A DNA stretch of 64,000 bases, taken from the NCBI RefSeq assembly GCF_014268745.2, contig NZ_JABWRB020000001.1, positions 2,852,001 through 2,916,000 of the forward strand, in the 5' to 3' direction. Of the stretch, positions 8,661-17,340 are shown piece by piece. Source of the DNA: Pseudomonas zanjanensis (GTDB lineage: Bacteria; Pseudomonadota; Gammaproteobacteria; Pseudomonadales; Pseudomonadaceae). Made by a program: the position numbers and the translations under genes. The notes under the pieces are model-generated. The model was not told the DNA's origin. It saw only the letters and a list, made by a program, of their open reading frames with translations, and did not search any database. How positions within the stretch are numbered: the first letter of the stretch is position 1; each line of letters starts with the position of its first letter.

Positions 8661-9683
8661 ATGGGCATACCAAAGCACGCAATCTTCAAGCACCCCGTGG
8701 CCATCAGTCAGGTGATGGTGAATTTCGCTGCGCGCTATGGCGTCGATGCGCAGACCTGCCTGCTGGGCACCGGCATCATCGAAGCGCAGCTGCGGGACGC
8801 GGACGCCCTGATCGCACGCGAGCAGGAGATGCGCCTGATCGAAAACCTGATACTGGCTTTGCCGGACGTTCCCGCGTTGGGCTTCGAGCTTGGCCTGCGG
8901 TACAACGTGGCGACTTTCGGCCTTTGGGGGTTTGCGCTGCGAACCAGCCGCAATGTGCGCGAGGCCGTTCAGTGCGCCTTGCGCTACCTGCCGCTGAGCA
9001 CGGCGTATTGCCGGTTGGAGATATTCTGCGATCAGCATGAATACGGCACGAGCGTCGACGCCTCAGCGATCCCGCACCACCTGCGGCAATTCCTGCTGGA
9101 ACGAGACATGGCGACCAGCATTCGCCTGTTCGACGAGCTCGCGTTGTCGGGATTGCGCCTGCTACGGCTCGAATTTCAAGGCAGCCCGCCGGCCCACGCG
9201 GACCGAATCGAAGCACTGAGCGGCATCGCGCCGCACTATGGCTGTTCGCGCAACGCCATCGTGCTACGTCGGCAAGATGCGGAGTTGCCGCTGCCGATGT
9301 ACGACGCACATCTGGTCCGGTTATTGGAAGAGCAGTGCCGCGCGCAACTGGAGAGACGGCAAGTCGGCGGCGTCACCGGCCAGGTCCGACAACTTCTGTT
9401 GGGGGCAACGGGACTGGCAGCGTCCCTTGAAGAGGTTGCCAATCAGCTGGCGATGGCGCCGCGCAGCCTGCATCGCAGGCTGACAGAGGAAGGCACTACT
9501 TTGCGCAAACTCGTCGAGGCGGAGCGTAAGCAACTCGCCGGGCAACTGTTGGGAAATACCGAGATGAAGCTCGAGGACCTAGCGTTTCAGCTTGGCTACG
9601 CTGATGCTACAGCCTTCGCGCGTGCGTTCCGGCGCTGGTTTGGACAGTCGCCGAACGCGTATCGGAAAGTCTCAACGCGGTGA
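8661..9683 (+). CDS. AraC-family transcriptional regulator (OruR/arabinose-binding-like N-domain)
   Basis: This 340-residue protein has an N-terminal ligand-binding-type domain (about 20-210) of the kind found in OruR, ArgR-like and lipase regulators of pseudomonads. The C-terminal AraC pair of helix-turn-helices follows (about 235-335), with LEEVANQLAMAPRSLHRRLTEEGTTLRKLVE and LEDLAFQLGYADATAFARAFRRWFGQSPNAYR, the family signature. It is transcribed away from the desaturase, which is the obvious target. It ends 69 bases before the convergent FadL gene. Confidence 0.9.
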   Translation: MGIPKHAIFKHPVAISQVMVNFAARYGVDAQTCLLGTGIIEAQLRDADALIAREQEMRLIENLILALPDVPALGFELGLRYNVATFGLWGFALRTSRNVREAVQCALRYLPLSTAYCRLEIFCDQHEYGTSVDASAIPHHLRQFLLERDMATSIRLFDELALSGLRLLRLEFQGSPPAHADRIEALSGIAPHYGCSRNAIVLRRQDAELPLPMYDAHLVRLLEEQCRAQLERRQVGGVTGQVRQLLLGATGLAASLEEVANQLAMAPRSLHRRLTEEGTTLRKLVEAERKQLAGQLLGNTEMKLEDLAFQLGYADATAFARAFRRWFGQSPNAYRKVSTR

Positions 9684-9752
9684 GCGCGCCTAAAAGACCG
9701 GGAGGCAACAGGTGCCACCCAGTCGTTCAGTTCCCGTAACGCGGCAGTCCCA

Positions 9753-11024
9753 TCAGAAGCGGTAGCTGACCGAAGCACCCAGGCCATTGGCGCTGTTCTG
9801 ATACTTGGAGCGGTAGGCACCCCGGGTCGCTGAGGTGTGGTTGACCTGCACGCTCTCCTCCTGCAGATAAGAATAAGCGACGTCGACCGTGACATCTTCC
9901 ACCGGTGTCCAACCAGCACCGAAGCTGATCACCGTGCGGTCACCCGTGGGAATACGCGGTCCGCGATTGGTGTTATTGGCGGGCGACTGGTCGACCGACA
10001 AACCTGCGCGAAGCACCCATTGGTTGTTCAACCGATACGCCGCACCGATGGCGTGAGCCCAGGTATCGTGCCAATTCTGCTCTTCAGTAATGGTGCCGAG
10101 CGAGCCGCTGAGCAAAGGAGGCAATCCCGAGTTCTCGATGGTCAGTTCCTTGAAGCGACTCCAACGCGTCCAGGTGCTGCCCGCATACAGGGTCCAATCA
10201 GCGTTGAGCTGATGGGTCACCGAGAAGTCCACCGATTCCGGGGTATCTACATCCAGCGACGCGTCATAGCTCTCGCCACTGACGCCCAGCACACTGAAGA
10301 TTCCGTCGGTGACCTTGGTCTTGGCGTCCAAGTGGTAACTGACCTTGGAATGGTAGGTCATCCCCAAACGGGTTCGGTCGGTAGCCTGCACCAGGATCCC
10401 GGCGTTGAAACCGAGGGCCGTGTCGTCGCCAGTGCTTTTGAGTTTTCCATCGTTGCGACCAGGGCTCAGGGGATTGGGCACCATTCCCGATATTTCACCG
10501 CTGATTCGGTTGAGGGTGGGACCGAAGCCAATCGAGACTTTGTCGTTAAAGGCATAGCTGACAGTGGGCTGGAACGTAAGGGTCGTGACCTCGCTTTTGT
10601 TGGCGTAATAACGCCCGGCAAAACCGCTGCCGTAATCGGTAATCAGACCGAAAGGAACATAAAAACCAACACCGAACGCCCAGTGTTCATCAATGGGCTT
10701 GACGTAGTAACCCATTGGCACCGTGGTCACTGGCACCATATCGCCGTCCTCCTGGCCACCGAAGGTGCTGCTGGTTTGGCTTATGTCGGACTTCGCGAAA
10801 AGCATCGCCGCGCCGACACTCATCTCCTCTCTCTTCAATCGAGACATGCCTGCCGGATTGCCGAAAACGGTGCTCGCATCTTCAGCAGAGGACGAACGAC
10901 CGGCAAACCCCGATCCCATCCCGCTGATGCTTTGTTCATTAAGAGCGAATCCGCTTGCAAGCACATGAGAAGTTGCGAGCAGAGCGGCGAAGCCCAGTGG
11001 GGTCTTGAGCATTATTTTTTTCAT
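9753..11024 (-). CDS. FadL/OmpP1-family outer membrane transporter
   Basis: About 423 residues. A signal peptide (LGFAALLATSHVLA) is followed at once by the FadL N-terminal hatch sequence SGFALNEQSISGMGSGFAGRSSSAEDASTVFGNPAGMSRL. The rest is beta-barrel-like with alternating aromatic strands and a terminal Phe (SVSYRF). FadL proteins pass long-chain fatty acids and hydrophobic aromatics through the outer membrane. The start at 11024 was chosen for the signal peptide; the frame is open further upstream but unlike a protein. A sigma-70-like promoter lies about 190 bases upstream. Confidence 0.92.
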   Translation of the reverse strand: MKKIMLKTPLGFAALLATSHVLASGFALNEQSISGMGSGFAGRSSSAEDASTVFGNPAGMSRLKREEMSVGAAMLFAKSDISQTSSTFGGQEDGDMVPVTTVPMGYYVKPIDEHWAFGVGFYVPFGLITDYGSGFAGRYYANKSEVTTLTFQPTVSYAFNDKVSIGFGPTLNRISGEISGMVPNPLSPGRNDGKLKSTGDDTALGFNAGILVQATDRTRLGMTYHSKVSYHLDAKTKVTDGIFSVLGVSGESYDASLDVDTPESVDFSVTHQLNADWTLYAGSTWTRWSRFKELTIENSGLPPLLSGSLGTITEEQNWHDTWAHAIGAAYRLNNQWVLRAGLSVDQSPANNTNRGPRIPTGDRTVISFGAGWTPVEDVTVDVAYSYLQEESVQVNHTSATRGAYRSKYQNSANGLGASVSYRF

Positions 11025-11597
11025 TATTTGAACTCTTGAAACAGCAGCTGAGGTGGATGGAGCTCGTGACGAATTGCTGCAGCAACTGGGCAAAGCTGGG
11101 CATATCAGCGCTCTCTGAACGGGCTGACAGTGATCCCCGTAGAGACCTGCCCTGGAAAAAACCGGAGGCCTGCCGCGGCGCTGATTCATGGCGATCCCTC
11201 GAGACAGACGCGTCATATTTATTCATGTGACCATTTGTGTCAACAGTCACCACTCGAACAAATAAAGGGCTTGTTGCGGCATCGCGCCGGCAGGGTACGC
11301 GTTTCTCGGAATAGGCTGCGCAGAAGGGGTTCGGAGGCAATTCAGAAGCGTTGCCGACTCAAGACAGCACTGAAAGCGAAGGCGGCTCCCTTGAACATGC
11401 ATGCAAGGTGGTCCCGGTTTTCAGCGCCCTGTTTAAACTCAGTCGCCCACGGCGGAAGGTGACATCAAACTGCCTGTACATTTTTTGAGCGCCCGTTAAA
11501 ACGCGCTGCCTGCCTGGCATCAGCGCGGTTATCCACAGACATACTCACGGATTTCTTGGATAACTAGGTCGCCGTTATAACGCCGCTTCTGCCGTAG
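11025..11597. other. long leader/intergenic region upstream of fadL-like gene
   Basis: There is no convincing gene here. It contains a candidate promoter for the FadL gene (11215-11243, minus strand) and GTGAC/GTCAC arms around it. The remainder up to the SDR remnant shows no recognisable site. Confidence 0.4.
11215..11243 (-). promoter_or_regulatory. candidate sigma-70 promoter for the FadL gene
   Basis: On the minus strand a perfect TTGACA (11243-11238) is followed after exactly 17 bases by AAATAT (11220-11215). The implied 5' leader is about 185 bases. Confidence 0.45.
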
Positions 11598-11770
11598 CTA
11601 AGTCAAGCCGCCGTCGACCATCAGCGCCACACCGTCGACATATTTCGCATCGGCGGATGCAAGGAACAGTGCCGACGAGGCGATTTCTTCAGGTTGGGCC
11701 GTATACCCCAGTGGCGTGATCTGCTCGACATGTTGGCGCAGCGCTGCAGTCGAGACTGTTTTCGACCGCC
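11598..11770 (-). pseudogene. 3' remnant of a short-chain dehydrogenase gene
   Basis: Reading the minus strand to the TAG at 11600-11598 gives the typical end of a classical SDR: LRQHVEQITPLGYTAQPEEIASSALFLASADAKYVDG followed by VALMVDGGLT. Upstream of about 11770 the frame turns into Arg-rich sequence without the catalytic YxxxK or Rossmann GxxxGxG parts, and no start is present. Only the last 50-55 residues survive, so this is a deletion remnant. The exact 5' breakpoint is approximate. Confidence 0.7.
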
Positions 11771-12019
11771 GATGCCGTATCAGCCTACGCGATGGTACGG
11801 CAACTCCAAATTTGACAGCTTTTTGTATCGGGTCGTATCGAAACGCTCTCTACTGTTTTCTCCCATACATTGTATTGTATTGAAACAACACACCCGCATC
11901 GAAACTTAGGATGTGGGAGGTACTACATCCCTCAGCGCCTTTGGTAGTAGGCGCTATCGTAGCGTTGACGCTGCTGTTCAGCCCTCGCAATACTTCCCGC
12001 CGCAAAACCAGCCAGTCAC

Positions 12020-12030
12020 AACAACAATAA
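12020..12030 (+). promoter_or_regulatory. Crc/Hfq-type CA motif in the leader of the orphan membrane gene
   Basis: The sequence AACAACAATAA fits AAnAAnAAnAA. It lies 51 bases before the start codon, farther from the ribosome site than the other examples in the window. Confidence 0.45.
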
Positions 12031-12042
12031 AAATTACTGCAG

Positions 12043-12060
12043 GGGTGCCTAGATGCACCC
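12043..12060 (+). promoter_or_regulatory. small leader hairpin
   Basis: GGGTGC and GCACCC arms surround a 6-base CTAGAT loop. The hairpin sits between the CA motif and the AAGGAG ribosome site of the downstream gene. Confidence 0.4.
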
Positions 12061-12080
12061 ATAAAACAAGGAGTTGTTAA

Positions 12081-12485
12081 ATGCTTGGTTACTATGCGCA
12101 ATACAGCAAGGAATACATCACCACCCTGATGATCGTGACCACCCTGTTCTTTGCCTTACCCATCTTCCTCGCCCCGCTCCAATGGGCCCGGCTCATGCGC
12201 TGGACCGTCCCCGAACACGAACACCTGGCTATCTATTTCGGCCGTTGCCTCGGCGCGTTCATTCTAGTCGTTGAAATAGCAATGTTGCGTTCGGCCACCA
12301 CCGGCACCAGTTTCAGTTATGCCTTCGATATTCTTTTCGTGGTCTTCACGCTGATGTTTTTCGTGCATGTCTACGGCGCAATCAAAAAGATCCAACCTAT
12401 TACCGAAACACTGGAAATCGGTTTCTGGATGATCCTCTTCGTACTCAACATTGTGTTCTACCCCGCCACCAGTATCACGCTGTAA
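12081..12485 (+). CDS. orphan four-helix membrane protein of unknown function
   Basis: This 134-residue protein has an excellent ribosome site (AAGGAG, 7 bases from the ATG). Four hydrophobic segments are visible: about 15-34, 49-68, 78-98 and 109-130. The N-terminus is Tyr-rich (MLGYYAQYSKEYITTLM). There are no Cys or His clusters and no motif I recognise. It stands alone between two intergenic regions, with a CA motif and a hairpin in its leader, so it is probably expressed as a single gene under post-transcriptional control. Confidence 0.72.
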   Translation: MLGYYAQYSKEYITTLMIVTTLFFALPIFLAPLQWARLMRWTVPEHEHLAIYFGRCLGAFILVVEIAMLRSATTGTSFSYAFDILFVVFTLMFFVHVYGAIKKIQPITETLEIGFWMILFVLNIVFYPATSITL

Positions 12486-12573
12486 AGCTTCTCCGGACCG
12501 CGGCCGGAGGGCGCTTTCGATTCAACTGCAACGAGCAACTCCAGAATGCTGGCCGCTGGAGAGCTTGGACACA

Positions 12574-13350
12574 TCAACCCAAGTCAAAGCATCCCGCCGG
12601 AAGATGACCGACCTCGGGTCTTGCATACAAATATCCCTGCATCAGCTCGATCCCCATGCCTAGAAGCGTCGAGCTTTCTTCACGGGTCTCGACACCTTCG
12701 GCGATGACCAGGATATCCAAGCGCCTGGCGACCAGGATGATGCCTTCGACGATCGCTTGCTTGGCCAAGTCTCGATCAATGCTTCGGGTCAGTGCCATGT
12801 CAATCTTCAGCACCTGCGGCTGGAACATGGCCAGCAGGTTAAGGCCCGAATACCCCGCGCCAAAATCGTCGATGGCGGTAGTGAAACCCTGGCGCTCGTA
12901 CTCCACGAAAATCGATTTGAGGTGATCAGGATCGACCACCTTCTCGCCTTCGGTCACTTCGAACATGAGCCTTTCTGGCGGGAAATGGGCCAGGCGCGCC
13001 GCTTCCAGGGTAGCCCGGATGCACGTCTCCGGCCGGTATACGGCGTTCGGGAGGAAGTTAATGCTCAGCAAGCAATCGGGAATGTCCAGCAGGCCCAGCC
13101 TTGCGGCTTCCTCGATGGCTTTCACCCGGCAAGCCTGGTCGAATCGGTAGCGGTTGCTGTCGTTCACGAGCCCCAGGATGTAGCCAGCCGATTCACCATT
13201 GACGCCTCTGACCAACGCTTCATAAGCAAACGCAGCGTGTGTCCGCACGTTGAAAATGGGCTGGAAGGCCATGGTGAAATCGAACCCCAGCGCCTCATGG
13301 TTGCGGCATTCGGCGCAGCCGAGCGATTGGAATGGAAGGCTTTTCGTCAT
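12574..13350 (-). CDS. EAL-domain cyclic-di-GMP phosphodiesterase
   Basis: About 258 residues consisting of an EAL domain after a short N-terminus with two Cys (GCAECRNHEALGF). The catalytic and metal-binding motifs are intact: YEALVRG, LSINFLPN, FEVTE, AIDDFGAGYSGL, LKIDM, IAEGVE and MQGYLYARP. It should therefore hydrolyse c-di-GMP to pGpG. No sensor or membrane domain is present, so input is unclear; the N-terminal CxxC could bind a metal. The start was placed at 13350 (MTKSLPFQ). It is a single minus-strand gene between unrelated neighbours. Confidence 0.9.
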   Translation of the reverse strand: MTKSLPFQSLGCAECRNHEALGFDFTMAFQPIFNVRTHAAFAYEALVRGVNGESAGYILGLVNDSNRYRFDQACRVKAIEEAARLGLLDIPDCLLSINFLPNAVYRPETCIRATLEAARLAHFPPERLMFEVTEGEKVVDPDHLKSIFVEYERQGFTTAIDDFGAGYSGLNLLAMFQPQVLKIDMALTRSIDRDLAKQAIVEGIILVARRLDILVIAEGVETREESSTLLGMGIELMQGYLYARPEVGHLPAGCFDLG

Positions 13351-13471
13351 GAGCAATATTCCGTGGCGGTCAAGATACATTCCTGCGGTTACCAGGAACT
13401 GTAGCCGACACCACCTGAGTCGGCGCGGGCCGAAGTGTGTGGCGCACTATCGGACTCAAGGCTGCTCAAGC

Positions 13472-13508
13472 ATGTTATTGCGCGATACCTACCAGCACGA
13501 ATACCGAT
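13472..13508 (+). promoter_or_regulatory. nod-box-like operator upstream of the EthD gene
   Basis: The layout is ATG-N9-GAT-N7-AGC-N9-GAT. The central GCGATACCTACCAGCACGA and the 3' CCGATTGG align position by position with the operator at 39841-39877. Its distance (about 123-159 bases) from the downstream start matches the other four copies. The first trinucleotide of each half is degenerate, so it is the weakest of the set. Confidence 0.55.
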
Positions 13509-13630
13509 TGGTTCGCGGGATAAACCTGGCCTTATATTTTGGTGTTGGAAAACAACTAGATGAATAACACCCGCGCACATTGCATTTAAGGTCCAAGACT
13601 TGTCGCCCTGCCAAAAACGAGAACGCGCTC

Positions 13631-14365
13631 ATGATTAAGATCCTAGCCGCTGTACGCAGAAAACCCGGAATGACGCATGCCGAGTTTTTAAACTATGTGG
13701 AGCACACCCACGGAGCAATCGCTAAAGCCAAACCGTTAGGCGTCAAACGGTACGTGCAGAACCATATCATCGACGCCGCTTTCGGGATCGACTCCGACAG
13801 TTTCTACATCCAGTCCTTTCACAAAGACTCCATTACAGAGCTGTTTTTTGAAGACGTGCCGGGTTTGATTCGCACCTTCAGCGATCCCTATACCCAGCAA
13901 ACCGTCGGCCCTGATGCAAAGAACTTCGCGGACCTTTCCGAGCAGCTCGCTCAACTGATGGATGAAGTGGAGACGGCTAGCACCGCTACAGCGCTTCTCC
14001 CATGGAAGGTGATGATCCTGCTGAAGAAAAATCCAGCCATGGCGCTCGATCGTTTTTTCGAAGCTTGGGACGCAGCTCACGAGAGCATTACCCGGGAACA
14101 GCCCGACTTCCAGAACGCCCTACGCCGGTATGTTCGCTCCCGGTACCTACCCGAGGGCGACAAGGTGACGGCCTATTTCGGGCCAAACATCGCCGTATAC
14201 GAAGGTGCCTCTAGCCTGTGGTTTGAAAATGAAGCGGATTTTTCGACCTTTCGGCAGTATCAGCGTGCGCTGTTTCAAAAACTTGCCGATGACGGCGTGG
14301 CGCTGACATCGGCGTCTTTTTTCGCTTACGTCAAAGAAGTCGTTATTTTCGATCACTGCGCATAG
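13631..14365 (+). CDS. tandem EthD-domain protein
   Basis: About 244 residues forming two ferredoxin-like alpha/beta halves of the EthD type: MIKILAAVRRKPGMTHAEFLNYVEHTHGAIAKA, then WKVMILLKKNPAMALDRFFEAWDAAHE with a later EVVIFDH. EthD relatives act as small oxygenases, decarboxylases or cyclases on aromatic polyketide-like compounds, often without cofactors. The nod-box-like operator upstream places it in the same regulon as the FAD monooxygenases and the VOC enzyme, so it probably handles an intermediate of that pathway. It is convergent with the FAD monooxygenase gene across a hairpin. The exact reaction is unknown. Confidence 0.8.
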   Translation: MIKILAAVRRKPGMTHAEFLNYVEHTHGAIAKAKPLGVKRYVQNHIIDAAFGIDSDSFYIQSFHKDSITELFFEDVPGLIRTFSDPYTQQTVGPDAKNFADLSEQLAQLMDEVETASTATALLPWKVMILLKKNPAMALDRFFEAWDAAHESITREQPDFQNALRRYVRSRYLPEGDKVTAYFGPNIAVYEGASSLWFENEADFSTFRQYQRALFQKLADDGVALTSASFFAYVKEVVIFDHCA

Positions 14366-14373
14366 AGGCCTGC

Positions 14374-14403
14374 ATCGCGGCCCTCCAACTGAAGGGTCGC
14401 GAT
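14374..14403. terminator. hairpin between convergent genes
   Basis: The arms ATCGCGGCCCT and AGGGTCGCGAT pair with one mismatch around an 8-base loop. The hairpin lies exactly between the convergent EthD and FAD monooxygenase genes. It lacks a T-tract, so efficient intrinsic termination is uncertain. Confidence 0.4.
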
Positions 14404-14406
14404 CAC

Positions 14407-15540
14407 TCAGATAGGCTCAGCCAACGTCGCAGTGGACTCGCGCATGATCTGTGCATGCTCTTCCTTGTCCCCACCACTTTTCTCTATCTCGCACAGCCGC
14501 GCGGAGTTCTCGACTACGAGTTGGCAACGCTCCCAGCGCCGCGTTTCGAACCGGCTCAGGGCCGTCTGTAGATTGCTACTGGCGAGCAACTCTTCGGCAA
14601 GCACGATGGCGCTCTCAATACCGATACCAGCCCCGGAAGCCAGGTGCGGCGTGGTGGCGTGCACCGTGTCGCCGATCAGCACGATACGGCCCTTGTGCCA
14701 GGGCAGCGGCACCAACAGATTGGACAGGGGACGATAGTCGATACTGGCGCCCACCTCGTGCAGTTGTGGCACCAGCGCTTGCAGGATCGGGGCTGGAAAC
14801 TCACTCAGCAGGCGCGCCATTTCACCCGGCCAACAGGCCGGATCAATCCACTCGGAAAACGCGCGGTTTTCCATGAGGAACATGTACATGTGCGTTTCGG
14901 AGATTGGATTGACGCCAACCTTGGCGCGACCCAGCCAATGAGTGGGGCGCACGATTTCCGGCGGACGCTTCAGCACCGCGCGCCAGACGCTCTGATGAAT
15001 GGGTTTTGGCGAAGGCGCTTGCGGGAAAAAGTCCTTTCGCGTGCGCGAATGCACGCCGTCAGCGGCGACGACCAGGTCATAGCGTTCAGTAGTCCCGTCG
15101 GTGAAAGACACGTCAATGCCATCGTCATGCTCGATGACGCTGTCGTAGGTGATGCCCAGGCGCACACGGGTCCCCACTTCCCGCGTCCTGTCGGCAAATA
15201 TCCGAGCCAGTACCGGGCGCAGGATGCCGCCACCACAGGGTATCGGTTTATCGCTGACCGGCGGTCGAAGCGCCAATTGCACGATCAGGTCGCCGGCCGG
15301 TGAAAACACATCGAAATTGGTCGACAAATACCCTTCCCCCGCGACCCGCTCCAGAATCCCAACCGTATCAAGCGCTCGCAGCGTGGGCCCACTGAGCGTA
15401 ATCCCCGCTCCCAAGGGACACCACAACGGATCGATTTCGACGAGGTCCACTTCGACGCCCTGGCGGGCGAGCTGGATAGCCGCGGTCATACCGGAGAACC
15501 CTCCTCCGATCACCAGAACCTTGTTGACTGCTGCAATCAT
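14407..15540 (-). CDS. FAD-dependent aromatic monooxygenase (first of two)
   Basis: About 377 residues with class A flavoprotein hydroxylase motifs: VIGGGFSGMTAAIQLARQGVEVDLVE (ADP binding) near the N-terminus, DLVVAADGVHSRTR (the DG motif) near 160, and IVLIGDTVHATTPHLASGAGIGIE (the GD motif) near 280. Such enzymes use NAD(P)H and O2 to hydroxylate phenols. The ATG at 15540 has AGGAG six bases upstream. A CA motif overlaps the leader and a nod-box-like operator lies 156-192 bases upstream. The second copy at 35905-37029 shares the motif layout and regulatory signals but is clearly divergent. Confidence 0.87.
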   Translation of the reverse strand: MIAAVNKVLVIGGGFSGMTAAIQLARQGVEVDLVEIDPLWCPLGAGITLSGPTLRALDTVGILERVAGEGYLSTNFDVFSPAGDLIVQLALRPPVSDKPIPCGGGILRPVLARIFADRTREVGTRVRLGITYDSVIEHDDGIDVSFTDGTTERYDLVVAADGVHSRTRKDFFPQAPSPKPIHQSVWRAVLKRPPEIVRPTHWLGRAKVGVNPISETHMYMFLMENRAFSEWIDPACWPGEMARLLSEFPAPILQALVPQLHEVGASIDYRPLSNLLVPLPWHKGRIVLIGDTVHATTPHLASGAGIGIESAIVLAEELLASSNLQTALSRFETRRWERCQLVVENSARLCEIEKSGGDKEEHAQIMRESTATLAEPI

Positions 15541-15553
15541 CACGCTCTCCTAA

Positions 15554-15564
15554 TTATTCTTATT
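15554..15564 (-). promoter_or_regulatory. Crc/Hfq-type CA motif before FAD monooxygenase 1
   Basis: On the minus strand AATAAGAATAA precedes TTAGGAG directly, so binding there would cover the ribosome site. Confidence 0.55.
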
Positions 15565-15695
15565 CACTCGGGCAGACATTGCATGGCGCACCGACGAGCG
15601 CTGCGGCGTCATTGCGTCAATGCCGCAGCAACATGAATGCCGACGAAAAATGCCGGATCAGCCACGAGACTATCGAATCGGCTATCAGCGCTGAA

Positions 15696-15732
15696 ATCGC
15701 TTTGCACAATCCGAGGTATCGCTGGCGGCGAT
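15696..15732 (-). promoter_or_regulatory. nod-box-like operator upstream of FAD monooxygenase 1
   Basis: In the gene's direction the site reads ATC-N9-GAT-N7-ATT-N9-GAT, with CCATCGCC, ATACCTC and GCGATT identical to the operator at 39841-39877. It lies within the 314-base gap between this gene and the aldehyde dehydrogenase; nothing else was identified there apart from the CA motif. Confidence 0.7.
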
Positions 15733-15854
15733 GGGTCTCGCAGGTAAGCCGGGGGCATTGCTCGGAGTGCCTGCCTTTGCGGCAGAACAAATACAAAAGC
15801 CGATGAACGACGGCTCACACAAACCGCCATCCACCGGCCGTTAACGACGGTTGG

Positions 15855-17324
15855 TCACACGCTTTCCAAGCCATCCCAGCAGAGGTACTTCACCTCAAGA
15901 AACTCGTCGATCCCAAGGTGTGAACCCTCTCGCCCAAGCCCGCTCTGCTTCACGCCACCGAAAGGCGCGACTTCATTTGAAATCAAGCCACAGTTGATGC
16001 CCACCATGCCCGATTCGATGCGCGCGGCGTTGCGCCAGATACGCGCCGCGTCACGGCTGAACAGATACGCCGCCAAGCCAAACTCGCTGTCGTTGGCCAT
16101 GGCAATGGCTTGGTCATCCGTGTCGAAACGCACCAGTGGCATGACCGGACCGAAGATCTCTTCACGAGCGACCCGCATCCCATGGGTCACATCCGCCAAC
16201 AAGGTGGGCTCGAAGAAACACCCGCCCAGCGCGTGGGGCTTGCCGCCGGACAGCAGTCGGGCACCCTGCGCCAGCGCATCATCGACAAGGGCCTGGGATT
16301 TTTTTACCGCCGCCTCGTCAATCAACGGCCCGACCTGTACACCCGGCTCCAGGCCATTGCCGACCTTCAAGCGTGCCATGCGCTCGACGATGCGCTCCGC
16401 CAATGCGTCATAAACCCCTGACTGCACCAGCACCCGGTTCGCGCCGATACAGGACTGCCCACCGTTGCGAAACTTGGCCAACATCACCCCGTCAGCGGCT
16501 GCATCCAGATCAGCATCGTCGAAGACAATGAACGGGGCGTTGCCACCCAGTTCCATGGAGCATTTCTTGACCGTCTGTGCCGCTTGCGCCAGCAGCAGCC
16601 GGCCCACTTCGGTGGAGCCGGTGAAGGTGAGTTTGCGCACCAACGGGTTGGCCGTGAGTTCACCGGCAATGTCGCGCGTGTCATTACCCGTTATCACACT
16701 GAAAACGCCGGCGGGCACGCCAGCGCGCTGCGCCAGTTCGGCGAGTGCCAGCGCGGTCAGGGGCGTCTGGCTGGCCGGTTTCACCACCATCGTGCAACCG
16801 GCCGCGAGGGCTGGAGCGGCCTTGCGTGTAATCATCGCAGCGGGGAAATTCCAGGGCGTGATCGCGGCGCAGACGCCGATGGGTTCGCGCAGGACCACAA
16901 TGCGCTGAGTGTCCTTTACGCCCGGAATCAGATCACCGCGCACCCGTGTGGCTTCCTCGCCAAACCAGCGCACAAAAGACGCCGCGTAATCGACCTCACC
17001 CCGCGCCTCCTCCAGGGGCTTGCCCTCCTCCAGGGTAATCAGCGTGGCAAGGTCCTCGCGATGTTCGACCATCAACTCATACCAGCGACGCAATACCTCG
17101 CCACGGCGTTTGGCCGTCAGGCGACGCCATGGGCCAAAGGCCTCATGCGCCGCGTCGATGGCGTGCCGGACTTCAGTTTCACGGCAGCGCGGCAACTCGG
17201 CCAGTACCGTTTGGTCCACCGGATTACGCAGCGTGTACTGACCGTGCGGCGTCTCGGCCAGCCACTCACCGGCGATATAGGCACCGTCGCGCCACAGCGT
17301 AGGATCCTTGAGTAAATGCTTCAT
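15855..17324 (-). CDS. NAD(P)-dependent semialdehyde dehydrogenase (GabD-like)
   Basis: This 489-residue protein is a full-length ALDH. It has ITPWNFPAAMITRKAAPALAAG, the NAD-site FTGSTEVGRLL, the general-base Glu in MELGGNAPFIV, and the nucleophile Cys in NGGQSCIGANR. It ends with the usual PFGGVKQSGLGREG. Similarity is to succinate-semialdehyde dehydrogenases, but several aldehydes fit the family. It is the third gene of an operon with the cyclodeaminase-like and DapA-like genes (gaps of 16 and 28 bases), so its natural substrate is probably the aldehyde made by the DapA-like enzyme. Confidence 0.88.
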   Translation of the reverse strand: MKHLLKDPTLWRDGAYIAGEWLAETPHGQYTLRNPVDQTVLAELPRCRETEVRHAIDAAHEAFGPWRRLTAKRRGEVLRRWYELMVEHREDLATLITLEEGKPLEEARGEVDYAASFVRWFGEEATRVRGDLIPGVKDTQRIVVLREPIGVCAAITPWNFPAAMITRKAAPALAAGCTMVVKPASQTPLTALALAELAQRAGVPAGVFSVITGNDTRDIAGELTANPLVRKLTFTGSTEVGRLLLAQAAQTVKKCSMELGGNAPFIVFDDADLDAAADGVMLAKFRNGGQSCIGANRVLVQSGVYDALAERIVERMARLKVGNGLEPGVQVGPLIDEAAVKKSQALVDDALAQGARLLSGGKPHALGGCFFEPTLLADVTHGMRVAREEIFGPVMPLVRFDTDDQAIAMANDSEFGLAAYLFSRDAARIWRNAARIESGMVGINCGLISNEVAPFGGVKQSGLGREGSHLGIDEFLEVKYLCWDGLESV

Positions 17325-17340
17325 TGTGCAACCCTCTCGA

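Larger units (their letters stand above)
11771..12080. other. intergenic region upstream of the orphan membrane protein
   Basis: No gene is seen. Close to the downstream gene the region carries an A-rich CA motif and a small hairpin (listed separately). The middle is more AT-rich (CATTGTATTGTATTG) than the surroundings and may hold the promoter, but no clear -35/-10 pair stands out. Confidence 0.35.

Noticed and set aside
11980..12020. Possible sixth nod-box-like site upstream of the orphan membrane gene
   Set aside because: Only the CGCAATAC-TTCCC part matches; the GAT half-sites and the second ATC are missing.
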